The notes under the pieces were generated by a model. The model was not told the origin of the DNA. It was given only the letters and a program-made list of their open reading frames with translations, and did no database searches. From Actinomycetes bacterium (GTDB lineage Bacteria; Actinomycetota; Actinomycetes; Mycobacteriales; Mycobacteriaceae), in the NCBI GenBank assembly GCA_023460175.1, contig JAEWRC010000155.1, positions 1-30,385 of the forward strand: 30,385 nt of DNA, given 5' to 3'. Position numbers and translations under genes: made by a program. Positions 1-6,076 of this stretch are shown here, piece after piece. Position 1 is the first letter of the stretch; every line of letters starts with the position of its first letter.

Positions 1-435
1 CCCCCGGGACCACCGCCGCCCACCGGCTCCCCGCCGACGCTGGGCAACATGGACGCGTTCGGCTACCTGGTGGGTGGGCTGGCCGCCGGCGCGAAGCGGA
101 CGGCGAGCAACCGCAGCCGTCGTCGGGCCCCGGAACCCGAGGACGCCGAGAATCCCGCGGCCGCACCCGCGGTCGAGGACGAGAAGGAGCAGCAGCGGGC
201 GCGCCGCCGTCGTACCCAGGCCGAGCAGTTGGGCCGCGGCTACGAGTACATGGACCTCGAGCCCGAGGCGACACCGTCGGAGCGGGGCGCGGGCACGATG
301 GGGCTGCGCGGCACCGCGCCGCGCCCGTCGGCCGCGCCGCCGACCGGGCTGACCGCGATGGAAACCGATGCGTTCGACGGCACGGTGGCCAAGCCGATGC
401 TGCCCAGCACCTGGGGTGACGAGCGCGCCCACTGA
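1..435 (+). CDS. PPE family protein, PPW subfamily (C-terminal fragment)
   Basis: The reading frame is open from base 1 to the TGA at 433-435, so only the last 144 residues of a longer protein are visible; its start is outside the window. The visible part opens with a proline/glycine-rich stretch. A charged low-complexity linker (RSRRR, EDEKEQQRARRRR) follows, then a short conserved tail with GLRGT and PMLPSTW. In mycobacteria the GFxGT plus PxxPxxW pair at the C-terminus defines the PPE-PPW subfamily, and here the first motif is GLRGT. PPE proteins are usually exported by ESX secretion systems with a PE partner; the N-terminal PPE domain that would confirm this is not in the window. An internal ATG at 49 is not the true start because the upstream codons continue the same composition. 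Subfamily assignment is fairly secure, function unknown. Confidence 0.8.
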   Translation, partial: PPGPPPPTGSPPTLGNMDAFGYLVGGLAAGAKRTASNRSRRRAPEPEDAENPAAAPAVEDEKEQQRARRRRTQAEQLGRGYEYMDLEPEATPSERGAGTMGLRGTAPRPSAAPPTGLTAMETDAFDGTVAKPMLPSTWGDERAH

Positions 436-450
436 GGCCCCGCACGCAAA

Positions 451-491
451 AAACACCGCCGCACCGGTTGATCGCCGGTGCGGCGGTGTTT
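451..491. terminator. Strong hairpin terminator shared by convergent PPE gene and tRNA-His
   Basis: Arms 451-467 and 475-491 are perfect 17-bp complements around a 7-nt loop (468-474). An A-run at 448-453 gives a T-run on the minus strand, as expected for an intrinsic terminator of tRNA-His. On the plus strand the stem ends in TTT (489-491). The hairpin lies between the PPE stop (433-435) and the 3' end of tRNA-His (499), so it can serve both directions. It is the clearest terminator in the window. Confidence 0.85.
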
Positions 492-498
492 CTCTCGG

Positions 499-572
499 GG
501 TGGCTGACGGGGCTCGAACCCGCGACTTCCAGGATCACAACCTGGTGCTCTACCAGCTGAACTACAGCCACC
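499..572 (-). tRNA. tRNA-His (anticodon GTG)
   Basis: On the minus strand the acceptor arms GTGGCTG and CAGCCAC pair fully. The D-arm, a CCAGG-TTGTGAT-CCTGG anticodon arm with anticodon GTG, and a GCGGG-TTCGAGC-CCCGT type T-arm are all present. The histidine-specific extra G at -1 (base 572) faces C73 (base 499), which is the identity element for histidyl-tRNA synthetase. CCA is not encoded. The gene follows orn on the same strand, as in other mycobacteria. Confidence 0.95.
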
Positions 573-614
573 ATTGCTGCCTTGGCGGGCGAGCCCGCTC
601 CAGCAGCGTGGTCG

Positions 615-620
615 ATCTTA
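615..620 (-). promoter_or_regulatory. Possible -10 element for tRNA-His
   Basis: Minus-strand TAAGAT fits the mycobacterial TANNNT -10 pattern and overlaps the TAA stop of orn (618-620). It would give a leader of about 35 nt before tRNA-His, containing a GCGGG/CCCGC hairpin (585-598). No convincing -35 is seen. Read-through from orn is an equally good explanation for tRNA expression. Confidence 0.3.
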
Positions 621-1253
621 GCCGGTCGAGTCCGTGGCAGCCGAATCGGTTACCGCCGGCGGGCCCAGTTCGGCCGCGATTGCCGCGATTTCGCTGGTAG
701 ACGGCCCGGGCTGCGGAACGAACGCGGTGCTGCGGTAGTACTGCAGCTCGCGGATCGACTCGTGGATGTCGGCCAACGCGCGGTGCGCCAGACCCTTTTC
801 CGGCTGCCCGAAGTAGATCCGCGGGTACCAGCGCCGGCACAGTTCCTTGATGGAACTGACGTCGATCATCCGGTAGTGCAGGTAGTCGTCGAGGGCGGGC
901 ATGTCCCGGCTGATGAAGCCGCGGTCGGTGGCGATCGAGTTACCGCACAGCGGTGCGGTCTTGGCCTGCTTGACGTGCTGTTTGATGTAGTCGAGCACCA
1001 TCTGCTCGGCGGTGGCCACATCGACGGTCGAGGCCCTGACCTCGTTGATGAGCCCGGACCGGGTGTGCATCTGGGTGACGATGTCGATCATCCCGGTCAG
1101 CGCGGCCTCATCGGTGTGGATGACCACATCCAGGCCGTCACCGAGGATGTTGAGTTCGGCGTCGGTGACCAGCACGGCTATCTCGATGAGTCGGTCCGAC
1201 TGCAGATTCAGGCCCGTCATCTCGCAATCGATCCACACCAATTCGTCACGCAC
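618..1253 (-). CDS. orn: Oligoribonuclease
   Basis: A 211-residue 3'-5' exoribonuclease that degrades 2-5 nt RNA fragments and linear dinucleotides (pGpG) in the cytoplasm. The DEDDh catalytic set is visible: D9 and E11 in WIDCEMTGL, D110 in NSIATDR, and H157 and D162 in GLAHRALADI. Length matches the family apart from a short Ala/Thr/Ser-rich tail. The GTG at 1253 is chosen because the family begins right before the ELVWIDCEMTGL strand. A longer in-frame extension to 1400 would carry unrelated sequence into the divergent promoter region. A TACTGT hexamer ends 8 nt before this GTG, suggesting a leaderless mRNA. tRNA-His follows on the same strand. Confidence 0.95.
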   Translation of the reverse strand: MRDELVWIDCEMTGLNLQSDRLIEIAVLVTDAELNILGDGLDVVIHTDEAALTGMIDIVTQMHTRSGLINEVRASTVDVATAEQMVLDYIKQHVKQAKTAPLCGNSIATDRGFISRDMPALDDYLHYRMIDVSSIKELCRRWYPRIYFGQPEKGLAHRALADIHESIRELQYYRSTAFVPQPGPSTSEIAAIAAELGPPAVTDSAATDSTG

Positions 1254-1261
1254 AGCGAATA

Positions 1262-1267
1262 ACAGTA
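1262..1267 (-). promoter_or_regulatory. -10 element of orn (leaderless type)
   Basis: Minus-strand TACTGT matches TANNNT and is separated by 8 nt from the GTG of orn. Transcription would therefore begin at or next to the start codon. No Shine-Dalgarno-like sequence fits between them. Confidence 0.5.
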
Positions 1268-1333
1268 GGCCGTGGCGGTGCGCCGGTGTGCGCCGTCCCC
1301 CCAAGGGCCCGTCGCCGACCGCGGTGGTGCAAG

Positions 1334-1374
1334 TAATGTCGTGGGTTGCTGGACCCCGGATAACTGGCGAGAGG
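1334..1374 (+). promoter_or_regulatory. Possible promoter -10 and ribosome binding site of HerA-like gene
   Basis: TAATGT (1334-1339) fits the TANNNT pattern and would give a leader of roughly 38 nt. GAGAGG (1369-1374), 9 nt before GTG 1384, is a credible Shine-Dalgarno sequence and supports that start. The rest of the 130-bp divergent gap shows no other clear signal. Confidence 0.4.
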
Positions 1375-1383
1375 ACTTCGGCC

Positions 1384-2964
1384 GTGAGCACCCAAACCAC
1401 TGGTACCGGATCGGCGATGACCCCCGCTCAACACATTGCCGGCGGCTACGCGGTGGACGGGGCGGCCCTCGAGTTGGGGTCGGTCATCGTCGACGGCACG
1501 GTGGATCCCAAGGCGCGGGTGCGCATCCCGCTGGCGACCCTGAACCGGCACGGGCTGGTCGCCGGCGCGACCGGCACCGGCAAGACGAAGTCGCTGCAGG
1601 TGATGGCCGAGCAGCTCTCGGCCGCGGGCGTCCCGGTGCTGATGGCCGACGTCAAGGGCGACCTGTCCGGCCTGTCGCGCCCGGGTGAGACGGGGGAGAA
1701 GATCACCCAGCGCGCCACCGACACCGGCGACGACTGGGCGCCGACGGGGTTCCCGGTCGAGTTCCTGTCCCTGGGCACCTCCGGCATCGGGGTGCCGATC
1801 CGGGCCACCATCACCAGCTTCGGTCCCATCCTGTTGTCGAAGGTGTTGGACCTCAACCAGACCCAGGAATCGACGCTGGGCCTGATCTTCCACTGGGCCG
1901 ACCAGAAGGGTCTGCCGCTGCTGGACCTCAAGGATCTGCGGGCCGTCATCCAGTACCTGACCAGCGACGAGGGCAAGGCCGAACGCAAGGCCCTGGGCGC
2001 GGTGTCGACCACCACCGCCGGGGTGATCCTGCGCGCGCTGGTCAACCTGGAGGCCGAGGGTGCGGACACCTTCTTCGGGGAGCCCGAGCTGGACCCGGCG
2101 GACCTGATGCGCGTCGATGACCAGGGCCGCGGCATCATCACGCTGCTGGAGCTGGGCAACCAGGCCGCGCGCCCGGTGATGTTCTCCACCTTCCTGATGT
2201 GGGTGCTCGCCGACCTGTTCACCTACCTGCCCGAGGTCGGCGACATCGACAAGCCCAAGCTGGTGTTCGTCTTCGACGAGGCGCACCTGCTGTTCAGCGA
2301 CGCCTCCAAGGCGTTTCTCGAGCAGGTGGAGCAGACCGTCAAGCTGATCCGGTCCAAGGGCGTCGGGGTGTTCTTCTGCACGCAGCTGCCCACCGACATC
2401 CCCAACGCGGTGCTCTCGCAGCTCGGCGCGCGGGTGCAGCACGCCTTGCGCGCCTTCACCCCCGATGACCAGAAGGCGCTGTCGAAGACGGTCCGCACCT
2501 ATCCGAAGACCGAGGTGTACGACCTCGAGGAGGCGCTGAAGTCATTGGGCACCGGCGAGGCGATCGTCACGGTGCTCTCCGAGAAGGGCGCCCCCACCCC
2601 GGTGGCCTGGACGATGATGCGCGCCCCGCGATCCCTGATGGACACCATCGGCAACGACGCCATCGCCGCCGCCGCGAAGGCCAGCACCCTGCAGGCCGAA
2701 TACGGCCAGACGGTGGACCGGGATTCGGCCTACGAGCGACTGATGGCGACCATCGCCCCGCCCGCCCAGGACGAGCTGCCGCCGGTGCCCACCGGCATCG
2801 ACATTCCGCCGATGCCCGCGCCGGCCGCCCCGCCGGAGCCCGGGTTCTTCGAGAAGATGATGGACAGCCCGGCGTTCAAGAGCGCGATGCGTTCGGCGGG
2901 CACCGTGATCGGCCGCGAGATCACCCGCAGCATCTTCGGCACCGGTCGTCGGCGCCGCCGCTAG
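1384..2964 (+). CDS. HerA-like/DUF853 helicase-type ATPase
   Basis: A 526-residue RecA-fold ATPase of the HerA/FtsK superfamily (DUF853), homologous to M. tuberculosis Rv2510c. Walker A is GATGTGKTK at about residues 61-69 and Walker B is LVFVFDEAH. A TQLPTDIP sensor-like segment follows, with a proline-rich linker and a basic tail ending in RRRRR. Members are probable DNA translocases or helicases; the biological role in mycobacteria is not established. The GTG at 1384 is preceded by GAGAGG. Upstream in-frame codons to 1012 overlap the orn coding region on the other strand and carry no family sequence. It is divergent from orn and ends 10 bp from the cmrA stop. Confidence 0.88.
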   Translation: MSTQTTGTGSAMTPAQHIAGGYAVDGAALELGSVIVDGTVDPKARVRIPLATLNRHGLVAGATGTGKTKSLQVMAEQLSAAGVPVLMADVKGDLSGLSRPGETGEKITQRATDTGDDWAPTGFPVEFLSLGTSGIGVPIRATITSFGPILLSKVLDLNQTQESTLGLIFHWADQKGLPLLDLKDLRAVIQYLTSDEGKAERKALGAVSTTTAGVILRALVNLEAEGADTFFGEPELDPADLMRVDDQGRGIITLLELGNQAARPVMFSTFLMWVLADLFTYLPEVGDIDKPKLVFVFDEAHLLFSDASKAFLEQVEQTVKLIRSKGVGVFFCTQLPTDIPNAVLSQLGARVQHALRAFTPDDQKALSKTVRTYPKTEVYDLEEALKSLGTGEAIVTVLSEKGAPTPVAWTMMRAPRSLMDTIGNDAIAAAAKASTLQAEYGQTVDRDSAYERLMATIAPPAQDELPPVPTGIDIPPMPAPAAPPEPGFFEKMMDSPAFKSAMRSAGTVIGREITRSIFGTGRRRRR

Positions 2965-2974
2965 CGTTCCGGCG

Positions 2975-3781
2975 CTACTCGCCGCCGAGCTTCTTGTAGA
3001 CCGCCCCGACGATGGGCGCGACGATGCCGCGCGGCGCATAGCCGGCGGCCACCGACATGGCCTTGGAGGTCAGGCCCGGCACCACCCGCATCCGGTTGCG
3101 CTCCAGCGCATCCAGCGACACCTTCGCGGTGTACTCGGTGTTGATCCACAGGAAATCGGGGATGACCTTCTCGACCAGCGAGCGGTCGGCCTCGTCGGGC
3201 AGATCGGTGCGCACCGGCCCCGGCGCCAGCAGGGTCACGTGCACGCCGGCCTTCTTCAGTTCGCCGCGCAGCGACTCGCTGAAGGTGTTGGCGAACGCCT
3301 TGCTGGCCGCGTAGGTCGCGTTGTTGGGGATCGGCGAGTTACCGGCGGCCGACCCCGAGGTCAGGATCCCGCCCGCGCCACGTACCACCATGCCGGGCAG
3401 TACCGCGAGCGTAAGGTCGTGCACCGCAATGACATTGAGCGCAACCTGGGCCTGCTCGTCGGCGGGATCCAATTCGGCGACCGGCCCGAAGGTCGCGGTG
3501 CCGGCGTTGTTGCACAGGATCGAGATATTGCGGCCGCGCAACTCCTCGGCCAGCTTGCCGCGTTGTTCGGCGTCGGTGAGGTCGACCGCGCGGACCTCCA
3601 CGGTGACGCCGTGGCGCTCGGTCAGCCGCGCGGCGAGGTCGGTGAGCACCTCGGCGCGGCGGGCGGTGACGATGAGGCTGTGTCCGCGGGCGGCGAGTTC
3701 GGCGGCCAGCGCCTCACCGATGCCCTGCGAGGCGCCGGTGACGACGGCGCGGGCGTCCGGACTGGGAGGGGGTACGGGCAT
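2975..3781 (-). CDS. cmrA: Mycolate reductase, short-chain dehydrogenase
   Basis: A 268-residue classical SDR with the NAD(P)-binding TGASQGIG at residues 15-22, NNAG at 91-94, and catalytic S144, Y157 and K161 (YAASK). Length and position between the Rv2510c- and Rv2508c-like genes match Rv2509. That family was shown in corynebacteria and mycobacteria to reduce the 3-oxo group of newly condensed mycolic acid precursors to the mature beta-hydroxy form. The product would act in cell-envelope mycolate synthesis. The start is ATG 3781, six nt after TACCAT, consistent with a leaderless transcript; no Shine-Dalgarno site is seen. SDR assignment is certain and the cmrA identity rests on synteny and length. 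Confidence 0.88.
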   Translation of the reverse strand: MPVPPPSPDARAVVTGASQGIGEALAAELAARGHSLIVTARRAEVLTDLAARLTERHGVTVEVRAVDLTDAEQRGKLAEELRGRNISILCNNAGTATFGPVAELDPADEQAQVALNVIAVHDLTLAVLPGMVVRGAGGILTSGSAAGNSPIPNNATYAASKAFANTFSESLRGELKKAGVHVTLLAPGPVRTDLPDEADRSLVEKVIPDFLWINTEYTAKVSLDALERNRMRVVPGLTSKAMSVAAGYAPRGIVAPIVGAVYKKLGGE

Positions 3782-3840
3782 GCGGTCATGGTACGAGGGA
3801 GCCGGCGGTGCGGTCGGCTCGGACCCGTAGAGTTCCGACC
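3782..3840. promoter_or_regulatory. Divergent leaderless promoter pair between cmrA and MFS gene
   Basis: Only 59 bp separate the two start codons. Minus-strand TACCAT (3793-3788) lies 6 nt before the cmrA ATG. Plus-strand TAGAGT (3828-3833) lies 7 nt before the transporter ATG. With the -10 elements 34 bp apart, the two polymerase footprints must overlap, so the promoters probably compete. Confidence 0.5.
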
Positions 3841-5184
3841 ATGACGCAGCCCCCCGCCGTGACGAAATCGCGGGTCGCGGCCTGGGCGCTGTGGGACTGC
3901 GGGTTCGTCGGCCTCAACGCGATCGTCGTCACCTTCGTGTTCTCGGTGTACCTGACCGAGTCGGTGGGCGAGGGGATGCCCGGCGGGGCGTCCCCGGCCA
4001 GCTGGCTGGGGCGGGCGTTGACCATCGCCGGGTTGACCGTCGCGGTGCTGGCGCCGGCCACCGGGGTGTGGGTGCAGGCCCCGCACCTGCGGCGCCGCGC
4101 CCTGACGGTCCTGACCGGGATGGCGGTGCTGCTGACCGCCTCGATGAGCCTGATCCACGACGACTCGTCCTACCTGTTCGCCGGGTTGGTGCTGCTGGCC
4201 GCCACCGCGGCGTGCGGCGACCTGGCCGGGGTGCCCTACAACGCGATGCTGCGGCAGCTGTCCACCCCGGCGACCTCCGGGCGGATCTCCGGACTCGGTT
4301 CGGGCGCAGGCTATTTCGGCAGTGTGCTGCTGCTGGTCATCGTCTACGTCGGCTTCATCATGGGCGACGGCCCCACCCGCGGCCTGCTCGGTCTGCCCGT
4401 CGACGACGGCTTCAACGTCCGGATGGTGATGCTGGTCGCGGCGGCGTGGTTCGCGCTGTTCGCCATCCCGCTGCTGTTGACCGCCCAGCACATCACCCCG
4501 GCCGTGACCGAGGCGCCAACACCGGTCAGCATGCTCGGCGCCTACCGCCAGGTGTGGGCGGACCTGCGGATGGAATGGCGGCGCGACCGCAATCTCGTCT
4601 ACTACCTGCTGGCCAGCGCGGTCTTCCGGGACGGGCTGGTCGGGGTGTTCACCTTCGGGGCGGTGCTGGGCGTCAAGGTCTACGGCATCTCGCAGGCCGA
4701 CGTGTTGATATTCGGGATGGCCGCGCTGGTGATCGCGGCGGCGGGCGCGGTGCTCGGCGGCCACGTCGACGACAGGATCGGCGCCAAACCCGTCATCGTG
4801 GGGTCGCTGACCGTCATGGTCGCGGTCGGTCTGGTGATGCTGGCGCTGTCGGGGCCGACGGTGTTCTGGGTCTGCGGGCTGGCGCTGTGCCTGTTCCTCG
4901 GGCCCACCCAGGCCTCGGCGCGCAACCTGCTGCTGCGGATGTCGGCCGACGGACGCGAGGGCGTGGCGTTCGGGCTCTACACCATGACCGGGCGCGCGGT
5001 GTCGTTCCTGGCGCCGTGGCTGTTCTTCCTGTTCGTCGACGCCTTCGGCACCGACCGCGCGGGCCTGGCCGGCATCCTGGTGGTCCTGACGGCGGGCCTG
5101 ACCGCGATGCTTTTCGTGCGCACCCCGGGCCGCTACCGCGCCGACGAACCGCCCCGGGCGCAGCCCGCCGACCTGGACCGCTGA
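3841..5184 (+). CDS. MFS transporter, UMF1/Atg22-like
   Basis: A 447-residue polytopic membrane protein, homologous by position and sequence style to Rv2508c. It begins with a short basic cytoplasmic end, then a helix containing WALWDCGFVGLNAIVVTF, an N-terminal signature resembling the UMF1/Atg22 branch of the major facilitator superfamily (AWALYDWANSAY type). About a dozen hydrophobic segments follow. LIHDDSSYLF, GGHVDDRIGAKPVIV and a VRTPGRYR end flank the later helices. The substrate is unknown. ATG 3841 is preferred over the earlier in-frame ATG 3808 because the hydrophobic core starts soon after it and a TAGAGT -10 precedes it by 7 nt. Its stop is 1 bp from the convergent stop of the next gene. 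Confidence 0.8.
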   Translation: MTQPPAVTKSRVAAWALWDCGFVGLNAIVVTFVFSVYLTESVGEGMPGGASPASWLGRALTIAGLTVAVLAPATGVWVQAPHLRRRALTVLTGMAVLLTASMSLIHDDSSYLFAGLVLLAATAACGDLAGVPYNAMLRQLSTPATSGRISGLGSGAGYFGSVLLLVIVYVGFIMGDGPTRGLLGLPVDDGFNVRMVMLVAAAWFALFAIPLLLTAQHITPAVTEAPTPVSMLGAYRQVWADLRMEWRRDRNLVYYLLASAVFRDGLVGVFTFGAVLGVKVYGISQADVLIFGMAALVIAAAGAVLGGHVDDRIGAKPVIVGSLTVMVAVGLVMLALSGPTVFWVCGLALCLFLGPTQASARNLLLRMSADGREGVAFGLYTMTGRAVSFLAPWLFFLFVDAFGTDRAGLAGILVVLTAGLTAMLFVRTPGRYRADEPPRAQPADLDR

Positions 5185-5185
5185 G

Positions 5186-5950
5186 TCAGCGCCCGCCCGC
5201 GCACATCGTGATGCCGGAACCGGTGCGCTGCTGCACCTGAGCGCCGTCCACGGTCACCGAGCACGTCACGTCGCGCCCGACGTTGAACACCGTCACGCTG
5301 GCCGTGCTGGACGCCGGCGCGCTGAGCGTGACCTGCTTGCTCCACGGCAGCGCGACGTTGAACTCCATCTGCATCATGGCGCCGGAGTCGACGTAGGTGA
5401 TGCTGATGGCCCGGCCCTCCCCGGTGACGCTGTAGACCACGGTCTCGGTGGCCCCCGAGGGCGCGCTGGTGGTCGGCGGTTCGGTGGGCAGCGGCGGGGG
5501 CACGACCGGCCGCGTGGTGGTGGGCGTGCGCGTCGTGGTGGGCGGCGGGGTGATCCCGGTGGGCTCGGGCATCGGCGGCAGCGGGGTCACCGCGGTGTCG
5601 CGCTGCGAGGAACCGTTGGCGATCACCATCGCCACCACCAGGCCGATCACCAGCAGCACCGCACCGCCGGCGAGCACCCACAGCCAGCGCGGGGACCCCG
5701 GACGTTCCGGCTGCGGCGCGGGCGGCACCTCGCCCGGCGGCGGGTATCCGGGGCCCTGGTACTGCGTCTGCGTCCAGTACGGGGGCAGCTCGCGGGTCGC
5801 GTCCGGCGGCGGGGTGTAACTGGGGTAGCTGAACTGACCCGCGTACGCCGGATCGGTGTACGGGGGGTTCCGGTCACCCAGCGGTTCGGTCGGCGGTGAC
5901 CAGCCGGGTTGGTTCGGGTCGGACCCGTGGGGTCGACGGGGATTGTTCAT
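5186..5950 (-). CDS. Proline-rich single-pass membrane protein with MmpS-like C-terminal domain
   Basis: A 254-residue protein homologous by position to Rv2507. Residues 1-88 are a cytoplasmic Pro/Tyr/Gln-rich region (many YP/PPP). Residues about 90-111 form one membrane helix (WVLAGGAVLLVIGLVV). Residues 115-166 are a Pro/Thr extracytoplasmic linker. Residues 167-254 resemble the beta-sandwich of MmpS/lipid-binding mycobacterial proteins, with two late cysteines (VTCSV, TMCAGG) that could form a disulfide. Function is unknown; envelope location is inferred. ATG 5950 is preceded by GAGGTGGGC. A four-codon upstream ORF overlaps this start (5947-5961). Confidence 0.8.
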   Translation of the reverse strand: MNNPRRPHGSDPNQPGWSPPTEPLGDRNPPYTDPAYAGQFSYPSYTPPPDATRELPPYWTQTQYQGPGYPPPGEVPPAPQPERPGSPRWLWVLAGGAVLLVIGLVVAMVIANGSSQRDTAVTPLPPMPEPTGITPPPTTTRTPTTTRPVVPPPLPTEPPTTSAPSGATETVVYSVTGEGRAISITYVDSGAMMQMEFNVALPWSKQVTLSAPASSTASVTVFNVGRDVTCSVTVDGAQVQQRTGSGITMCAGGR

Positions 5951-5961
5951 GCCCACCTCAT
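5947..5961 (-). CDS. Possible leaderless 4-codon upstream ORF
   Basis: Minus-strand ATG AGG TGG GCA TGA starts at 5961, and its TGA overlaps the ATG of the MmpS-like gene as ATGA. A TAACCT -10 element (5973-5968) lies exactly 6 nt upstream, so a transcript could begin on this ATG. The coding triplets AGG TGG also form the Shine-Dalgarno sequence of the main gene. Translation of this mini-ORF would therefore couple to, or compete with, initiation at 5950. This is inference from spacing only. Confidence 0.35.
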   Translation of the reverse strand: MRWA

Positions 5962-5967
5962 GGTTGC

Positions 5968-5973
5968 AGGTTA
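5968..5973 (-). promoter_or_regulatory. -10 element of MmpS-like gene
   Basis: Minus-strand TAACCT fits TANNNT. The predicted start of transcription falls at or near 5961, only about 11 nt ahead of the main ATG at 5950. Confidence 0.45.
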
Positions 5974-6019
5974 CCTGCGAATCAGAAGTGTCCGAATCGG
6001 CCCGGAGGCACGATCCGCC

Positions 6020-6048
6020 GTTTGCCCGCGCGCCATCGCGGGTAGCGT
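6020..6048 (+). promoter_or_regulatory. Promoter of S9 peptidase gene, SigF-like and/or SigA-like
   Basis: GTTT (6020-6023), 16 nt, then GGGTAG (6040-6045) resembles the mycobacterial SigF pattern GTTT-N15-17-GGGTAT/A with one mismatch at the last base. TAGCGT (6043-6048) overlaps it and fits the housekeeping TANNNT form. Either would start transcription near 6052-6055, leaving a leader of about 22-25 nt with a GAGGGAGGG ribosome site. Confidence 0.4.
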
Positions 6049-6076
6049 GCGGATCAAAGCAAGGACCGAGGGAGGG

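Noticed and set aside
1012..1383. Long in-frame extension of the HerA-like gene
   Set aside because: It overlaps orn coding sequence on the other strand and has no family sequence. GTG 1384 with GAGAGG is a better start.
5180..5190. Palindrome GCTGAGTCAGC across the convergent MFS/MmpS-like stops
   Set aside because: It is too short, with a 1-nt centre, to act as a terminator. It is explained by two facing TGA stops.
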